64,000 nt of DNA from Arthrobacter woluwensis. Its GTDB lineage: Bacteria > Actinomycetota > Actinomycetes > Actinomycetales > Micrococcaceae. The stretch spans positions 496,001-560,000 of the forward strand of contig NZ_FNSN01000003.1 in assembly GCF_900105345.1 (NCBI RefSeq). Reading direction: 5' to 3'. Shown in pieces: positions 42,919 through 50,695 of this stretch (position 1 is its first letter; the number at the start of each line of letters is the position of its first letter). The position numbers and the translations under genes are program-made. Below the pieces are notes generated by a model. It did no database searches and was not told the origin of the DNA. It was given only the letters and a program-made list of their open reading frames with translations.

Positions 42919-43827
42919 CTACGCCGTCAGCCGATCCAGTTCCTCGCGGTCGCCGATCAGGCGCACCGCGTGGATGACGCCGTCGCGGAGCTGGAACGTG
43001 AAGGCCACCTGGACCACGCCGCGGTGCTGCCACACGAGCCCGGGTTCGCCGCCGAGCATCGCGAAGCGTGCGGCCTTGGCCTTGCCGTTGAAGAAACCGG
43101 ACACCTCGTCCCGTCCGAGTTTGAGGGCCGGGGAGCCCATCGCCGCGGCGGCCGCATCCGAGGTCATGACGACGTCGGGATCCAGCAGTCTGACCAGGGC
43201 GGCCAGGTCGCCGCCCTTCGCCGCCGTCATGAACGCCTCGACCACCGCCCGGGGCGCCCGCGCGCCGTCCGCTTCCTCCGCCGTCGGGCTTTCGGGCGCG
43301 GCGTCCGACGACGCCGACGGCTCCGGTCCCGCCTGGCCGCGCACCCGGCGCCGGGCCCGGCTGGCCAGCTGTCGCGCGGCCGCGGCGGACCGTCCGGTGG
43401 CCGCGGCGACCTCCTCGAACGGTGCGCCGAAGAGGTCGTGGAGCACGAAGGCCACCCGTTCGGCCGGGCTCAGCGTGTCCAGGACGACCAGGAGCGCCAC
43501 GCTCAGCGAGTCGTCCAGTTGCGCCTGTTCCTCCGGTCCGGGCGTGACCTCGTCGAGCTGTCCGGCGAGCGTCTCCGCCAGCGCCTCGTGCCGTGCGTGG
43601 GAGCGGAGGGCGTCGAGGCAGATGCGGCTCACCACGGTGGTGAGCCAGGCGGGGAGGTTGTCGACGTCGTCGTCCAGCCGGGCGAGCCGGAACCAGGCCT
43701 CCTGGACGGCGTCCTCGGCGCCGAGCGGGCCGGACGGTCCGAGGATCCTCTGGGCGATGCCCAGCAGACGGGGGCGCTCCTGGTCGAAGCGGGTGGCGAG
43801 TTCGAGCTCGGATTCCATGTTCTCCAT
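42919..43827 (-). CDS. ECF sigma factor, ECF41/SigJ-like with C-terminal SnoaL-type domain
   Basis: 302 aa. Sigma-2 region at about 10-75 (RILGPSGPLGAEDAVQEAWF) and sigma-4 at about 110-165 (LSPAERVAFVLHDLFGAPFE). A SnoaL-like domain covers about 195-300 (VVEAFMTAAKGGDLAALVRL). In ECF41 factors this extra domain replaces a separate anti-sigma factor. An ATG at 43818 is an alternative start. ECF41-like promoters precede both this gene and the divergent VOC gene, so it should regulate itself and its neighbour. Subgroup 41 versus 56 is judged mainly from those promoters. Confidence 0.9.
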   Translation of the reverse strand: MENMESELELATRFDQERPRLLGIAQRILGPSGPLGAEDAVQEAWFRLARLDDDVDNLPAWLTTVVSRICLDALRSHARHEALAETLAGQLDEVTPGPEEQAQLDDSLSVALLVVLDTLSPAERVAFVLHDLFGAPFEEVAAATGRSAAAARQLASRARRRVRGQAGPEPSASSDAAPESPTAEEADGARAPRAVVEAFMTAAKGGDLAALVRLLDPDVVMTSDAAAAAMGSPALKLGRDEVSGFFNGKAKAARFAMLGGEPGLVWQHRGVVQVAFTFQLRDGVIHAVRLIGDREELDRLTA

Positions 43828-43835
43828 GCCTCTTC

Positions 43836-43862
43836 GACGTCCGGCGGGCGCTTGATGTGACG
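43836..43862 (-). promoter_or_regulatory. ECF41-type promoter of the sigma-factor gene
   Basis: On the minus strand CGTCACA (43862-43856), 16 nt, then CGTC (43839-43836). This differs at one base from the ECF41 consensus TGTCACA-N16-CGTC. It implies transcription starting a few bases before the start codon. Confidence 0.7.
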
Positions 43863-43876
43863 CGTCGCCCTGGCCA

Positions 43877-43903
43877 TGTCACATCTTCGAACGCCCAGAC
43901 GTC
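43877..43903 (+). promoter_or_regulatory. ECF41-type promoter of the VOC gene
   Basis: TGTCACA at 43877-43883, 16 nt, CGTC at 43900-43903, an exact match to the published ECF41 target consensus. It lies 50 nt upstream of the VOC start. Confidence 0.85.
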
Positions 43904-43952
43904 AAGAGGGTGAATGCGGGAAGTGCCCGTATCGATCCTGAAGGAGAATCCC

Positions 43953-44330
43953 ATGCGCTACGCCAAGAGCATGTTCTACGTCGACAACGCCAAGGACGCC
44001 GCCGAGTTCTTCGGCGCCGCCTTCGGACTGCAGACCCAGGTCTACGGCGAGGGCTACGCCGAAGTCGCCGCAGGTGACACCAAGCTCGCCTTCGGCACCC
44101 TGGAGGCCGCCGGCAACCACCTGCCCGGGCAGCCGCTCGAGGTCGCCGATCCCGCCCGCGTCACGGGCGTGCTCAGCTTCGTCGCCGACGACGTCGACGC
44201 CGCCTACCAGCAGGCCGTCACCGCGGGCGCCGAATCGCTCGTGGAGCCCACCGACCGCGAATGGGGCCAGCGGGCCGCCTTCGTCCGCGCGCCCGGCGGC
44301 CTCGTCCTGGAGATCGGCAACTTCGCCTGA
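43953..44330 (+). CDS. VOC-family (glyoxalase/bleomycin-resistance-like) protein
   Basis: 125 aa from ATG 43953 with AAGGAG 8 nt upstream. The fold is indicated by MFYVDNAKDAAEFFGAAFGL and by DVDAAYQQAVTAGAESLVEP followed by GQRAAFVRAPGGLVLEIGNF, the C-terminal metal-ligand Glu strand. Such small VOC proteins bind metals or drugs or open aromatic compounds. It is the likely main target of the divergent ECF sigma factor; ECF41 partners are often oxidoreductases or carboxymuconolactone decarboxylases, so a VOC partner is a variation. Confidence 0.88.
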   Translation: MRYAKSMFYVDNAKDAAEFFGAAFGLQTQVYGEGYAEVAAGDTKLAFGTLEAAGNHLPGQPLEVADPARVTGVLSFVADDVDAAYQQAVTAGAESLVEPTDREWGQRAAFVRAPGGLVLEIGNFA

Positions 44331-44350
44331 AGCGAGGCTCCGCCGTTCAC

Positions 44351-44392
44351 GGTGTCCCCTGGTTCCGCAGCGCGGAGACCAGGGGACACCGG
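44351..44392 (+). terminator. Rho-independent terminator after the VOC gene
   Basis: CGGTGTCCCCTGGT (44351-44364) pairs perfectly with ACCAGGGGACACCG (44379-44392) and is followed by GCGTTTCTT, a short U-rich tail. Confidence 0.8.
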
Positions 44393-44503
44393 CGTTTCTT
44401 GGCCCGGAACGTCGTCGGCTTGCGCGGGTTCTCTATCGTGGAAGGCAGAACCGATCCGGACCCCGGGGCGCACCGCCCCGGCATCGCGCAGGGAGAACCG
44501 CAC

Positions 44504-45715
44504 ATGAGCACCGCCCGACTTGGACTCCGGCGCATGAAGCCCCGCGACCCCTTCGAGACGTTCCGCGCCGCGAGCCCTCTGGAACTGTTCTTCGACCTGG
44601 TGTTCGTGGTAGCGGTGTCGATGATCTCGGCCCAGCTGCACCACTTCTATGCGGAGAACCACGTGGGAGAGGGGATCGTGGCCTTCCTCCTGGTGTTCTT
44701 CGGCATCTGGTGGGCGTGGATGAACTTCACCTGGTTCGCCACCTCGTTCGACACGGATGACTGGCTCTACCGGATCCTGACGATCATCCAGATGGCCGGC
44801 GCCCTGGTCCTGGCCGGCGGCGTCGGGGCGGCGATGTCCGAGGGCGACTTCACCGTCGCGACCCTGGGGTACCTCGTGATGCGGGTTCCGCTGGTCTGCC
44901 AATGGCTCCGCGCGGCGGCGTCCAGCCCGGAACTCAGGGTCACCGCACTGCGCTACGCCGGCGGGGTCGCGGTGGTCCAGGTGCTGTGGCTGCTCAGGCT
45001 TCTGCTGCCGGCGGAGGTCGGGATCTGGGGCTTCCTGGTCCTCGTGCTGGCCGAGGTCTCAGTGCCCGTCTGGGCCGAGACCGCGCGGAAGACGCCCTGG
45101 CATCCCAGCCACATCGCGGAGCGGTACGGCTGTTTCACCCTGATCGTGCTCGGCGAGTCGATCCTGGCGTCCACCGGCGCGATCGTCGACGCCGCGGCGG
45201 CACAGGAGCATCTCGGCGCCCTGCTGCCGATCGCCGCGTGCGGTCTGGTCCTCGCCGCGGGGATGTGGTGGATCTACTTCTCCCGGGAGCACCACGAGCA
45301 CTTCGGTTCGCTGCGGAACGCGCTGACCTTCGGCTACGGCCACTACCTGGTGTTCGCCGCCGCGGCCTCGTTCTCGGCGGGTATCGAAGTGGCGATCGAC
45401 TTCGCGGACGGCCACGCCGAACTGGGCCGGGTGGCCGCCGCCGCCACGCTCACCGTGCCGATCGCGCTCTTCGTGCTCACCACCTGGTTCATCACGCTGC
45501 GGAAGTCGCTTCCGCGCCCCACCAGCCTGCTCTTCCTGGTGCTGACCGTGCTCCTGGCGGCCTGTGCGTTCGTGCCCGGGGAGAACACCCTCGGCTCGAT
45601 GGCGGCCGCCGCCGTCGTCATGATCCTGCTGGTGGTGCTGCTGGAGCTGCCGGCCACGCTCGCGGCGTCGGAGCGGATCGAGGAACTCGAGGAGGCGGAG
45701 GGCGCAGGCGCCTGA
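44504..45715 (+). CDS. Low temperature requirement protein A (LtrA) family membrane protein
   Basis: 403 aa from ATG 44504 (GGAG 8 nt before); in-frame codons upstream lack similarity. About 11 hydrophobic segments; signature SPLELFFDLVFVVAVSMISA at about 20-39, and HIAERYGCFTLIVLGESILA in the middle. LtrA was first linked to cold growth in Listeria; biochemical role unresolved. Standing alone, with its own terminator region. Confidence 0.92.
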   Translation: MSTARLGLRRMKPRDPFETFRAASPLELFFDLVFVVAVSMISAQLHHFYAENHVGEGIVAFLLVFFGIWWAWMNFTWFATSFDTDDWLYRILTIIQMAGALVLAGGVGAAMSEGDFTVATLGYLVMRVPLVCQWLRAAASSPELRVTALRYAGGVAVVQVLWLLRLLLPAEVGIWGFLVLVLAEVSVPVWAETARKTPWHPSHIAERYGCFTLIVLGESILASTGAIVDAAAAQEHLGALLPIAACGLVLAAGMWWIYFSREHHEHFGSLRNALTFGYGHYLVFAAAASFSAGIEVAIDFADGHAELGRVAAAATLTVPIALFVLTTWFITLRKSLPRPTSLLFLVLTVLLAACAFVPGENTLGSMAAAAVVMILLVVLLELPATLAASERIEELEEAEGAGA

Positions 45716-45748
45716 CCGTTCCGCGGGGCGGGCGCTGAGCCGGACGGC

Positions 45749-46255
45749 CTACGCCTCGATGTCGTCCAGCCGCGCGATCACGACCTCCAGCATCCGGGCC
45801 AGTTCCTTCATCTCCGGGCTGCTGAGGTCCTGAAGCACGTCCGTCTCCACGACGCTCGACCCCTTGATCGCGAGGTTGAAGAGCTGACGGCCCTCCTCGG
45901 TGAGGCTCACGAACACGCGGGTGCGGTTGCCGGGGTCCTGCGTGCGTTCGACCAGCCCGCGCAGCGCGAGCTTGTCCAGGCGATGCGTCATCGACGACGG
46001 CGCGACGTTGCTCAGGTCGGCCAGCTGACTCGGCGTGAGGGGCTCCTTCGCCTTCACCAGCGCGGTGACCACGCCCCATTCGCCGGCGGTGACGTCCAGG
46101 TCGGCCAGCTGACGGGCGTACCACTGATCCAGCTTCCGGTTGAGGGACTGCACGGCGGTGATGACCCGCTGCACGGTCTCCTCGCCACCGGCCGCGACAT
46201 AGGCCGCGACGCTCCGGCGGTGTTCTTCCTGGGCACTGGGCTTGCGAGGGGGCAT
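45749..46255 (-). CDS. MarR-family transcriptional regulator
   Basis: 168 aa. Winged helix about 55-125: LDVTAGEWGVVTALVKAKEP, then SSMTHRLDKLALRGLVERTQ and DPGNRTRVFVSLTEEG. Divergent from an MFS transporter gene. A 22-bp perfect palindrome (46287-46308) lies 31 nt upstream of this start and is the evident operator, giving autorepression and control of the transporter. Ligand likely the transporter's substrate. Confidence 0.93.
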   Translation of the reverse strand: MPPRKPSAQEEHRRSVAAYVAAGGEETVQRVITAVQSLNRKLDQWYARQLADLDVTAGEWGVVTALVKAKEPLTPSQLADLSNVAPSSMTHRLDKLALRGLVERTQDPGNRTRVFVSLTEEGRQLFNLAIKGSSVVETDVLQDLSSPEMKELARMLEVVIARLDDIEA

Positions 46256-46286
46256 TCAGGGATTCTCTCACGAACTTCGATGTGGT

Positions 46287-46308
46287 AATATTTCGATATC
46301 GAAATATT
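46287..46308. promoter_or_regulatory. 22-bp palindromic MarR operator
   Basis: Perfect palindrome with half-site AATATTTCGAT and centre between bases 46297 and 46298, the only strongly AT-rich spot in the divergent region. Size and form suit a MarR dimer. A related TTCGAAGTCGAA follows within 10 nt. Confidence 0.8.
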
Positions 46309-46363
46309 CGAAGTCGAATAAATGTGGCCGCGCTCACTCCGGAGGGAATGAGGGCGGCTCGTC

Positions 46364-46411
46364 CTGTTGACCACAAAGTCTGTTAAGCGCAGAGCCTGTT
46401 GAGCACAGAGC
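46364..46411 (+). repeat. Three tandem 16-bp repeats upstream of the MFS gene
   Basis: CTGTTGACCACAAAGT, CTGTTAAGCGCAGAGC and CTGTTGAGCACAGAGC follow head to tail at 46364, 46380 and 46396. They lie about 65-110 nt before the MFS start. Could be an iterated binding site or untranslated leader element; nothing else explains them. Confidence 0.7.
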
Positions 46412-46474
46412 AATTCGACGCCACACGTCCTTCAGCGGACATCGTTCCTTCATCAGACCCAAGGGGGTGCACTC

Positions 46475-47740
46475 ATGCGCGCGAAGCTTTTGATCCTCGC
46501 GTCCGCCATCGGTTCTCTCGGCTGGGGAGCCGTTCTTCCCTATCAGTACGCCTATGCCGCGGAAACGCGTGGCTGGGGCGCCCTGGTGGCCGCCGCGGCC
46601 GCCTCCTTGTTCTCTCTCGGAGCGCTCTTCGCCTCGCCGGTCGCCGGAAGGCTCGCGGACCGCTTCAACCCGGTCCTGGTCGCCGTGCTGGCGCAGCTGG
46701 TCGGCGCGGTGGCGGTCGGTTCCCTCATGTTCGTCCAGGAGCCGGCCACCTTCCTGCTGGGGATGCTGGTGTTCGGCCTCGGCCTCTCCGGCGCGGTCCC
46801 CGCGAAGCAGGTGCTCGCGCTCGAGTGGTCCTCGAGCGCCGACCGCCGCAAGGTCTTCGCCTACAAGTTCACGGGTGAGTCCCTCGGCATGGCCGCGGGC
46901 GCGTTCCTGGCCGGCCTGGTGGTCGACCTCGGCCGCGCCGACGGCCTGACCGTCGGCTTCCTCATGGCCGCCGGAGGCTTCGTGATCTCCTCGGCGATCA
47001 TCGCCCTGGCCGGGGGCCTCGGCCGCGGCGCCGCCCCGGTGCTCGACGGCGTCGCCTCCACCACTGATCAGGCGCTCGACGACGGCGGCCGCCGCCGTGG
47101 CGCCCTGCGGCTCATCTTCGCGGATCCCGCCATGCGCTGGACCGCCGTCGTGACGATCGCCCTCGCCCTCGGGTTCTACGCCCAGTTCGAGTCCGGCCTG
47201 CCCGCCTACGCGCTCACGGTGCTGAACGCCGAGCCGTCCGTGATCGGAACCGCTGCGGCCGTGAACTGCCTGGTGATCGTGGCGCTGCAGCTCGTCGTCG
47301 TGAAGCTGACGGCCAAGCGGCCCGCCGCGACCCTGCTCATGGCGGTCGGCTCGGTCTGGCTGGTGTCCTGGCTGCTGCTCTCGGTGGCGCAGTTCATGCC
47401 CGGGATCGCGTCGGCGCTGTTCGTCATGACCTACGGGATCTTCGCCGTGGGGGAGACGGTCTACAGCCCGGTGCTGAACCCGCTCACGGCCTCGCTGGCG
47501 CCCGCCGGCATGGTCGGCCAGACCCTCGGCGTGGTCGCGGCGCTGCAGACGGCGTTCTCCGCGGCCGGTCCGCTGATCGCGGGCGTGCTGCTGGGCGCGG
47601 GCCTCGGGGATGCGTTCCTGATCATGCACCTGGTCATCAGCGTGGTGGCGATCTTCGCGGCCTGGCGCATCCGCCAGGTGCTCGCGGCACGGGCGCGGGC
47701 CGGAATCCCGGTGCGGTCGGACGAGGCGCTCGCCGCCTGA
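46475..47740 (+). CDS. MFS transporter (12 TM), under MarR control
   Basis: 421 aa, MRAKLLILASAIGSLGWGAV start. Motif A after TM2 reads GRLADRFNPVLVAVL, and about 12 helices are visible with a charged central loop near 195-210 (DDGGRRRG). The start ATG is preceded by CAAGGGGGTG. The divergent MarR regulator and operator suggest an inducible efflux pump. Substrate unknown. Confidence 0.9.
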   Translation: MRAKLLILASAIGSLGWGAVLPYQYAYAAETRGWGALVAAAAASLFSLGALFASPVAGRLADRFNPVLVAVLAQLVGAVAVGSLMFVQEPATFLLGMLVFGLGLSGAVPAKQVLALEWSSSADRRKVFAYKFTGESLGMAAGAFLAGLVVDLGRADGLTVGFLMAAGGFVISSAIIALAGGLGRGAAPVLDGVASTTDQALDDGGRRRGALRLIFADPAMRWTAVVTIALALGFYAQFESGLPAYALTVLNAEPSVIGTAAAVNCLVIVALQLVVVKLTAKRPAATLLMAVGSVWLVSWLLLSVAQFMPGIASALFVMTYGIFAVGETVYSPVLNPLTASLAPAGMVGQTLGVVAALQTAFSAAGPLIAGVLLGAGLGDAFLIMHLVISVVAIFAAWRIRQVLAARARAGIPVRSDEALAA

Positions 47741-47764
47741 CGCCGACTCGCCGCAGCGATCCGA

Positions 47765-47812
47765 CGGTGGCCGGAACCGGACCTCAGGCCGAGGTTCCGG
47801 CTCCGGCCACCG
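47765..47812. terminator. Hairpin between convergent MFS and antiporter genes
   Basis: CGGTGGCCGG (47765-47774) with CCGGCCACCG (47803-47812). The right arm lies in the last codons of the antiporter gene, so one structure may end transcription from both sides. Confidence 0.5.
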
Positions 47813-48980
47813 GTGCTTTGCGGGGTTTGATGAAGGGTTTGACCCAGCTTTCGATGAACCGGGCGATCAGCGGCCCGAGCACCGCCATGATGAGCACGTA
47901 GGAGGAGGCGAGGGCTGCCATCTGGCCCGGCACCGCGCCGGAGGCGACGGCCAGGCCCGCGATGACGATGGAGAACTCGCCACGGGCCACGAGCGCCGCG
48001 CCGGCGCGCACACGACCCGGCTTGCCGATCCCGGCCCGTCCTGCGGCCCACCAGCCCGTGAGCATCTTGGTGGCCGTGGTCGCGACGGCCAGGAGCAGCG
48101 CCCAGCCGAGGACCGGCGGGATGGACGTCGCGTCGGTGCTGAGGCCGAAGGCCACGAAGAAGATGGCGGCGAAGAGGTCCCTCAGCGGTTCGAGCATCCG
48201 GGTGGCGTTGTGCGCCGTCGCGCCGGAGATGGCGATGCCCAGCATGAACGCGCCGACGGCGGCGGACACCTGGAGCGCCGAGGCGAGGCCTGCCACCAGG
48301 AGGGCCGCGCCGAGCACCGTCAGCAGGAAGACCTCGGCGTTCTCGCTGTGCACGATCGCCGAGACGCGCTGCCCGTGCTTCATCGCGACCAGGAGCACCA
48401 CCGTGATGACCGCCAGCGCGATGGCCACCGCCTGCAGGCCGCCGAAGAAGCCCACGCCGGCCAGCGTGGCCGTCAGGATGGGGAGGTAGACGGCCATGGC
48501 CAGGTCCTCGAACACCAGCACGGAGAGGACCACGGGCGTCTCGCGGTTGCCGAGCCGTCCCAGATCGGTGAGGGTCTTCGCGGCGATGCCCGACGACGAG
48601 ATGTACGTGACGCCGGCCATCACGAGGGCGCCCACCGGACCCCAGCCGAGCAGGAGTGCCACGGCCGCGCCCGGGATGGCGTTCAGCACGGCGTCGAGCA
48701 CACCGGCCTGCCAGGACTTCCTGAGGCCGGTGAAAAGCTCGTCCGCGGTGTACTCGAGGCCGAGCATCAGCAGCAGGAGGATCACGCCGATCTCACCCGA
48801 CAGGTGACTGAACTCACGGACGCCGTCGAGCTGGATGATCCCGCCCGCGCCGAAGCCCAGGCCGCCCAGCAGGTAGAACGGGATGGGGGACATGCCCACC
48901 CGTCCGGCAAGCCGGGCCAGGAGGCCGAGTACGAAGACCACGGCCCCCAACTCGATCAGGGTCACCGCGAGTTGGTCCAC
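47784..48980 (-). CDS. Cation/proton antiporter membrane subunit (KhtU/CPA2 type)
   Basis: 398 aa, about 12-13 helices from MDQLAVTLIELGAVVFVLGL. CPA2 features: SSSGIAAKTLTDLGRLGNRE, LVFEDLAMAVYLPIL (transport-site Asp region) and ARGEFSIVIAGLA. It lies 2 nt after a KhtT-like regulatory subunit, matching the KhtTU K+/H+ antiporter arrangement of Bacillus. It lacks the KefC RCK tail, which the partner supplies. Role: K+ (or other monovalent cation) efflux against protons, pH and ionic balance. Confidence 0.88.
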   Translation of the reverse strand: MDQLAVTLIELGAVVFVLGLLARLAGRVGMSPIPFYLLGGLGFGAGGIIQLDGVREFSHLSGEIGVILLLLMLGLEYTADELFTGLRKSWQAGVLDAVLNAIPGAAVALLLGWGPVGALVMAGVTYISSSGIAAKTLTDLGRLGNRETPVVLSVLVFEDLAMAVYLPILTATLAGVGFFGGLQAVAIALAVITVVLLVAMKHGQRVSAIVHSENAEVFLLTVLGAALLVAGLASALQVSAAVGAFMLGIAISGATAHNATRMLEPLRDLFAAIFFVAFGLSTDATSIPPVLGWALLLAVATTATKMLTGWWAAGRAGIGKPGRVRAGAALVARGEFSIVIAGLAVASGAVPGQMAALASSYVLIMAVLGPLIARFIESWVKPFIKPRKAPVAGAGTSA

Positions 48981-48982
48981 CG

Positions 48983-49465
48983 CTATCCCTTGCGGAGTAT
49001 TTCGGCGGCCTTGTCCAGGCCTTCGAGCGTCCCCACTGCCACGAGCAGGTCACCACGGTGGAGCACGACGTCGGGACCCGGCGAGGGGATCACCTCGCCT
49101 TCCCGCATGATCGCCACGATCGAGACGCCGCTGCGGGTGCGGATCGAGGCCGCTCCCATCGGGCGATCCCGGAAGGGCGAATCCTGGAGGATGGAGAACT
49201 GGCGCGTCACGATGCCCGGGACGTCCCGGTGCTCCTCCGTGAGCTGGTTGACGATGAGCTGGCCGCCCAGCAGCTGGGCGAGGGTGGTGGTCTCCTGTCC
49301 CGTGAGGGGGATGGAGGCCTGGCAAGTGTCCGGGTCGTCCCAGGTGGAGACGATGAACTCCGTGGTTCCATCACGGTGGACCACCACGCCGATCCTGCGG
49401 CCGCTGGCGGTCATGAAGTCTTTCCGCACCCCGAGTCCGGGGAGGTCGGTTTCATCCACGTGCAT
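48983..49465 (-). CDS. TrkA-C-domain regulatory subunit of the antiporter (KhtT-like)
   Basis: 160 aa. The C-terminal RCK_C (TrkA-C) domain is at about 75-158 (GVSIVAIMREGEVIPSPGPD, VLHRGDLLVAVGTLEGLDKA). Before it is the KhtT-type N-terminal domain (LPGLGVRKDFMTASGRRIGV). KhtT binds a cyclic dinucleotide and sets KhtU activity; binding here is inferred from the family. First gene of the two-gene operon. Confidence 0.88.
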   Translation of the reverse strand: MHVDETDLPGLGVRKDFMTASGRRIGVVVHRDGTTEFIVSTWDDPDTCQASIPLTGQETTTLAQLLGGQLIVNQLTEEHRDVPGIVTRQFSILQDSPFRDRPMGAASIRTRSGVSIVAIMREGEVIPSPGPDVVLHRGDLLVAVGTLEGLDKAAEILRKG

Positions 49466-49496
49466 GGCATAAGCCTAGTCCCCGGACTCTTCTCGT

Positions 49497-49557
49497 GTTG
49501 CGTGCTCAGTAGTTGCGGGTCCAGACCCCAAACACCCGCAACTACTGAGCACACAAC
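49497..49557. repeat. Hairpin repeat family C, copy 3
   Basis: Arms 49497-49520 and 49534-49557 (24 nt, one C/T difference leaving a G-U pair on the minus strand) with a 13-nt loop. Subtype with AGTAGTTGCGGGT, as in copy 4. Sits 5 nt beyond the stop codon of the DUF559-type gene. Confidence 0.9.
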
Positions 49558-49561
49558 GCGG

Positions 49562-50485
49562 TCACGAAGGCTCACCGGCCGCGCGAAGAGCCCGTTGCAC
49601 TTTCCTGACCACGCTCGGCCACGTTCCGCGGAGGTCGGCGGCGCTGATGCGTAGTTCCTGCCAACCCAGCTCCGCCGTGATCGTGGCTCGCGCGATATCC
49701 CGGTCGTACTGCCGCTCTGCCCCGTGAACCTTGCCGTCGTATTGCACGCTGAGCCGTTGCCGCGGGTAGGCGAGGTCGGGCCACACCCGCGGGTTGCCCC
49801 AGGGGTCGTAGAGAACCACATTGAGCTCCGGCTCGGGGACGCCATGATCCACCAGGATCAGGCGCATCCGGGTCTCCTGCACCGAATCCGCGCCCGGGCG
49901 GATCAGGTCCAACGCCGCCATGGCGTTCCTCTTCCCCTTCATCTTGGGGTGGGCCATCGTGACGCGGCGGAGGTCGGCCACCGTGCAGAGCGGCACCCGT
50001 GGAAAGGGGTGATCCGGGCCGTGCTCATTGACGAGGTGGTCTCCCGCCGCCACGAGATCCGCGAGGGGCAGATGGTGCGCCAGATCCAGCCAGGTTCGTG
50101 CCGCCGAGGTGATGCGCACACCGGCCAGGTACTCGACTTCCCCTGGCAGCAGCAGCGTTCGATGCCCGACCACGCCGGCGCGCCGAGGGTGGGTGCCACC
50201 CCGTGTGCGCGAAACGTGGATCCGCTGGTCACACCAGAACGGCAGAGGGATGCCGCGGGCGCGTGCAGCGGTCAGCTCGGAGACCGCCGTCGCGTCGTCA
50301 AGTGCGGTCAGAGCCCGAAGGCTCGCCAGGAGTGTCGGATCCGCGCCTCGGGGAATGCGTATCCCACGGCTCGGCGCCCGCAGGTCTGCGGCCCGGAGGC
50401 GGCTGCTGGACACACCACTCTCCCGTGCCTCCGCCACGGTGAACGAGGTGTTCAGGAATCGTTCGGGAAGTTCTTGTGCTCTCAT
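49562..50485 (-). CDS. AbiEi-like/DUF559 (Vsr-type nuclease fold) protein
   Basis: 307 aa. The N-terminal half resembles the AbiEi/type IV antitoxin winged-helix proteins (FTVAEARESGVSSSRLRAAD, LRAPSRGIRIPRG). The C-terminus (about 215-300) is the Vsr/DUF559 endonuclease-like fold: WPDLAYPRQRLSVQYDGKVH, then RDIARATITAELGWQELRIS. The usual Glu before YDG is Gln here, though the Asp, Lys and His are kept, so catalysis is uncertain. It stands alone, bracketed by hairpins C3 (5 nt away) and C4 (85 nt away) of identical subtype. Real function unknown; stated families are from fold-like motifs. Confidence 0.78.
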   Translation of the reverse strand: MRAQELPERFLNTSFTVAEARESGVSSSRLRAADLRAPSRGIRIPRGADPTLLASLRALTALDDATAVSELTAARARGIPLPFWCDQRIHVSRTRGGTHPRRAGVVGHRTLLLPGEVEYLAGVRITSAARTWLDLAHHLPLADLVAAGDHLVNEHGPDHPFPRVPLCTVADLRRVTMAHPKMKGKRNAMAALDLIRPGADSVQETRMRLILVDHGVPEPELNVVLYDPWGNPRVWPDLAYPRQRLSVQYDGKVHGAERQYDRDIARATITAELGWQELRISAADLRGTWPSVVRKVQRALRAAGEPS

Positions 50486-50569
50486 CCGTCCATCGGAACA
50501 AGGCGGGAGCGCGGATGGCCGCGCTGTTCCGGCTATGTGGATGGCTCAGGTTTCCGGTGGCTCCCGGTT

Positions 50570-50642
50570 CCCGCAGTTGCGTGCTCAGTAGTTGCGGGTC
50601 CTGGCCCGAAATACCCGCAACTACTGAGCACGCAACTGCGGG
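50570..50642. repeat. Hairpin repeat family C, copy 4
   Basis: Perfect inverted repeat, arms 50570-50599 and 50613-50642 (30 nt) around a 13-nt loop; same subtype as copy 3 (AGTAGTTGCGGGT). Located between the DUF559-type gene start and the UMF1-type MFS stop. Confidence 0.92.
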
Positions 50643-50695
50643 GGGTGTGGACGGCGTGGAGTGGGGCGTGGAGTGGGGCGGGGTTGTCCTGCGGG

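Noticed and set aside
41792-50642. Family C hairpins as a CRISPR array or attachment sites
   Set aside because: Spacing is irregular (1 to 7 kb), copies are palindromes with variable loops and there are no cas, integrase or spacer-like units.
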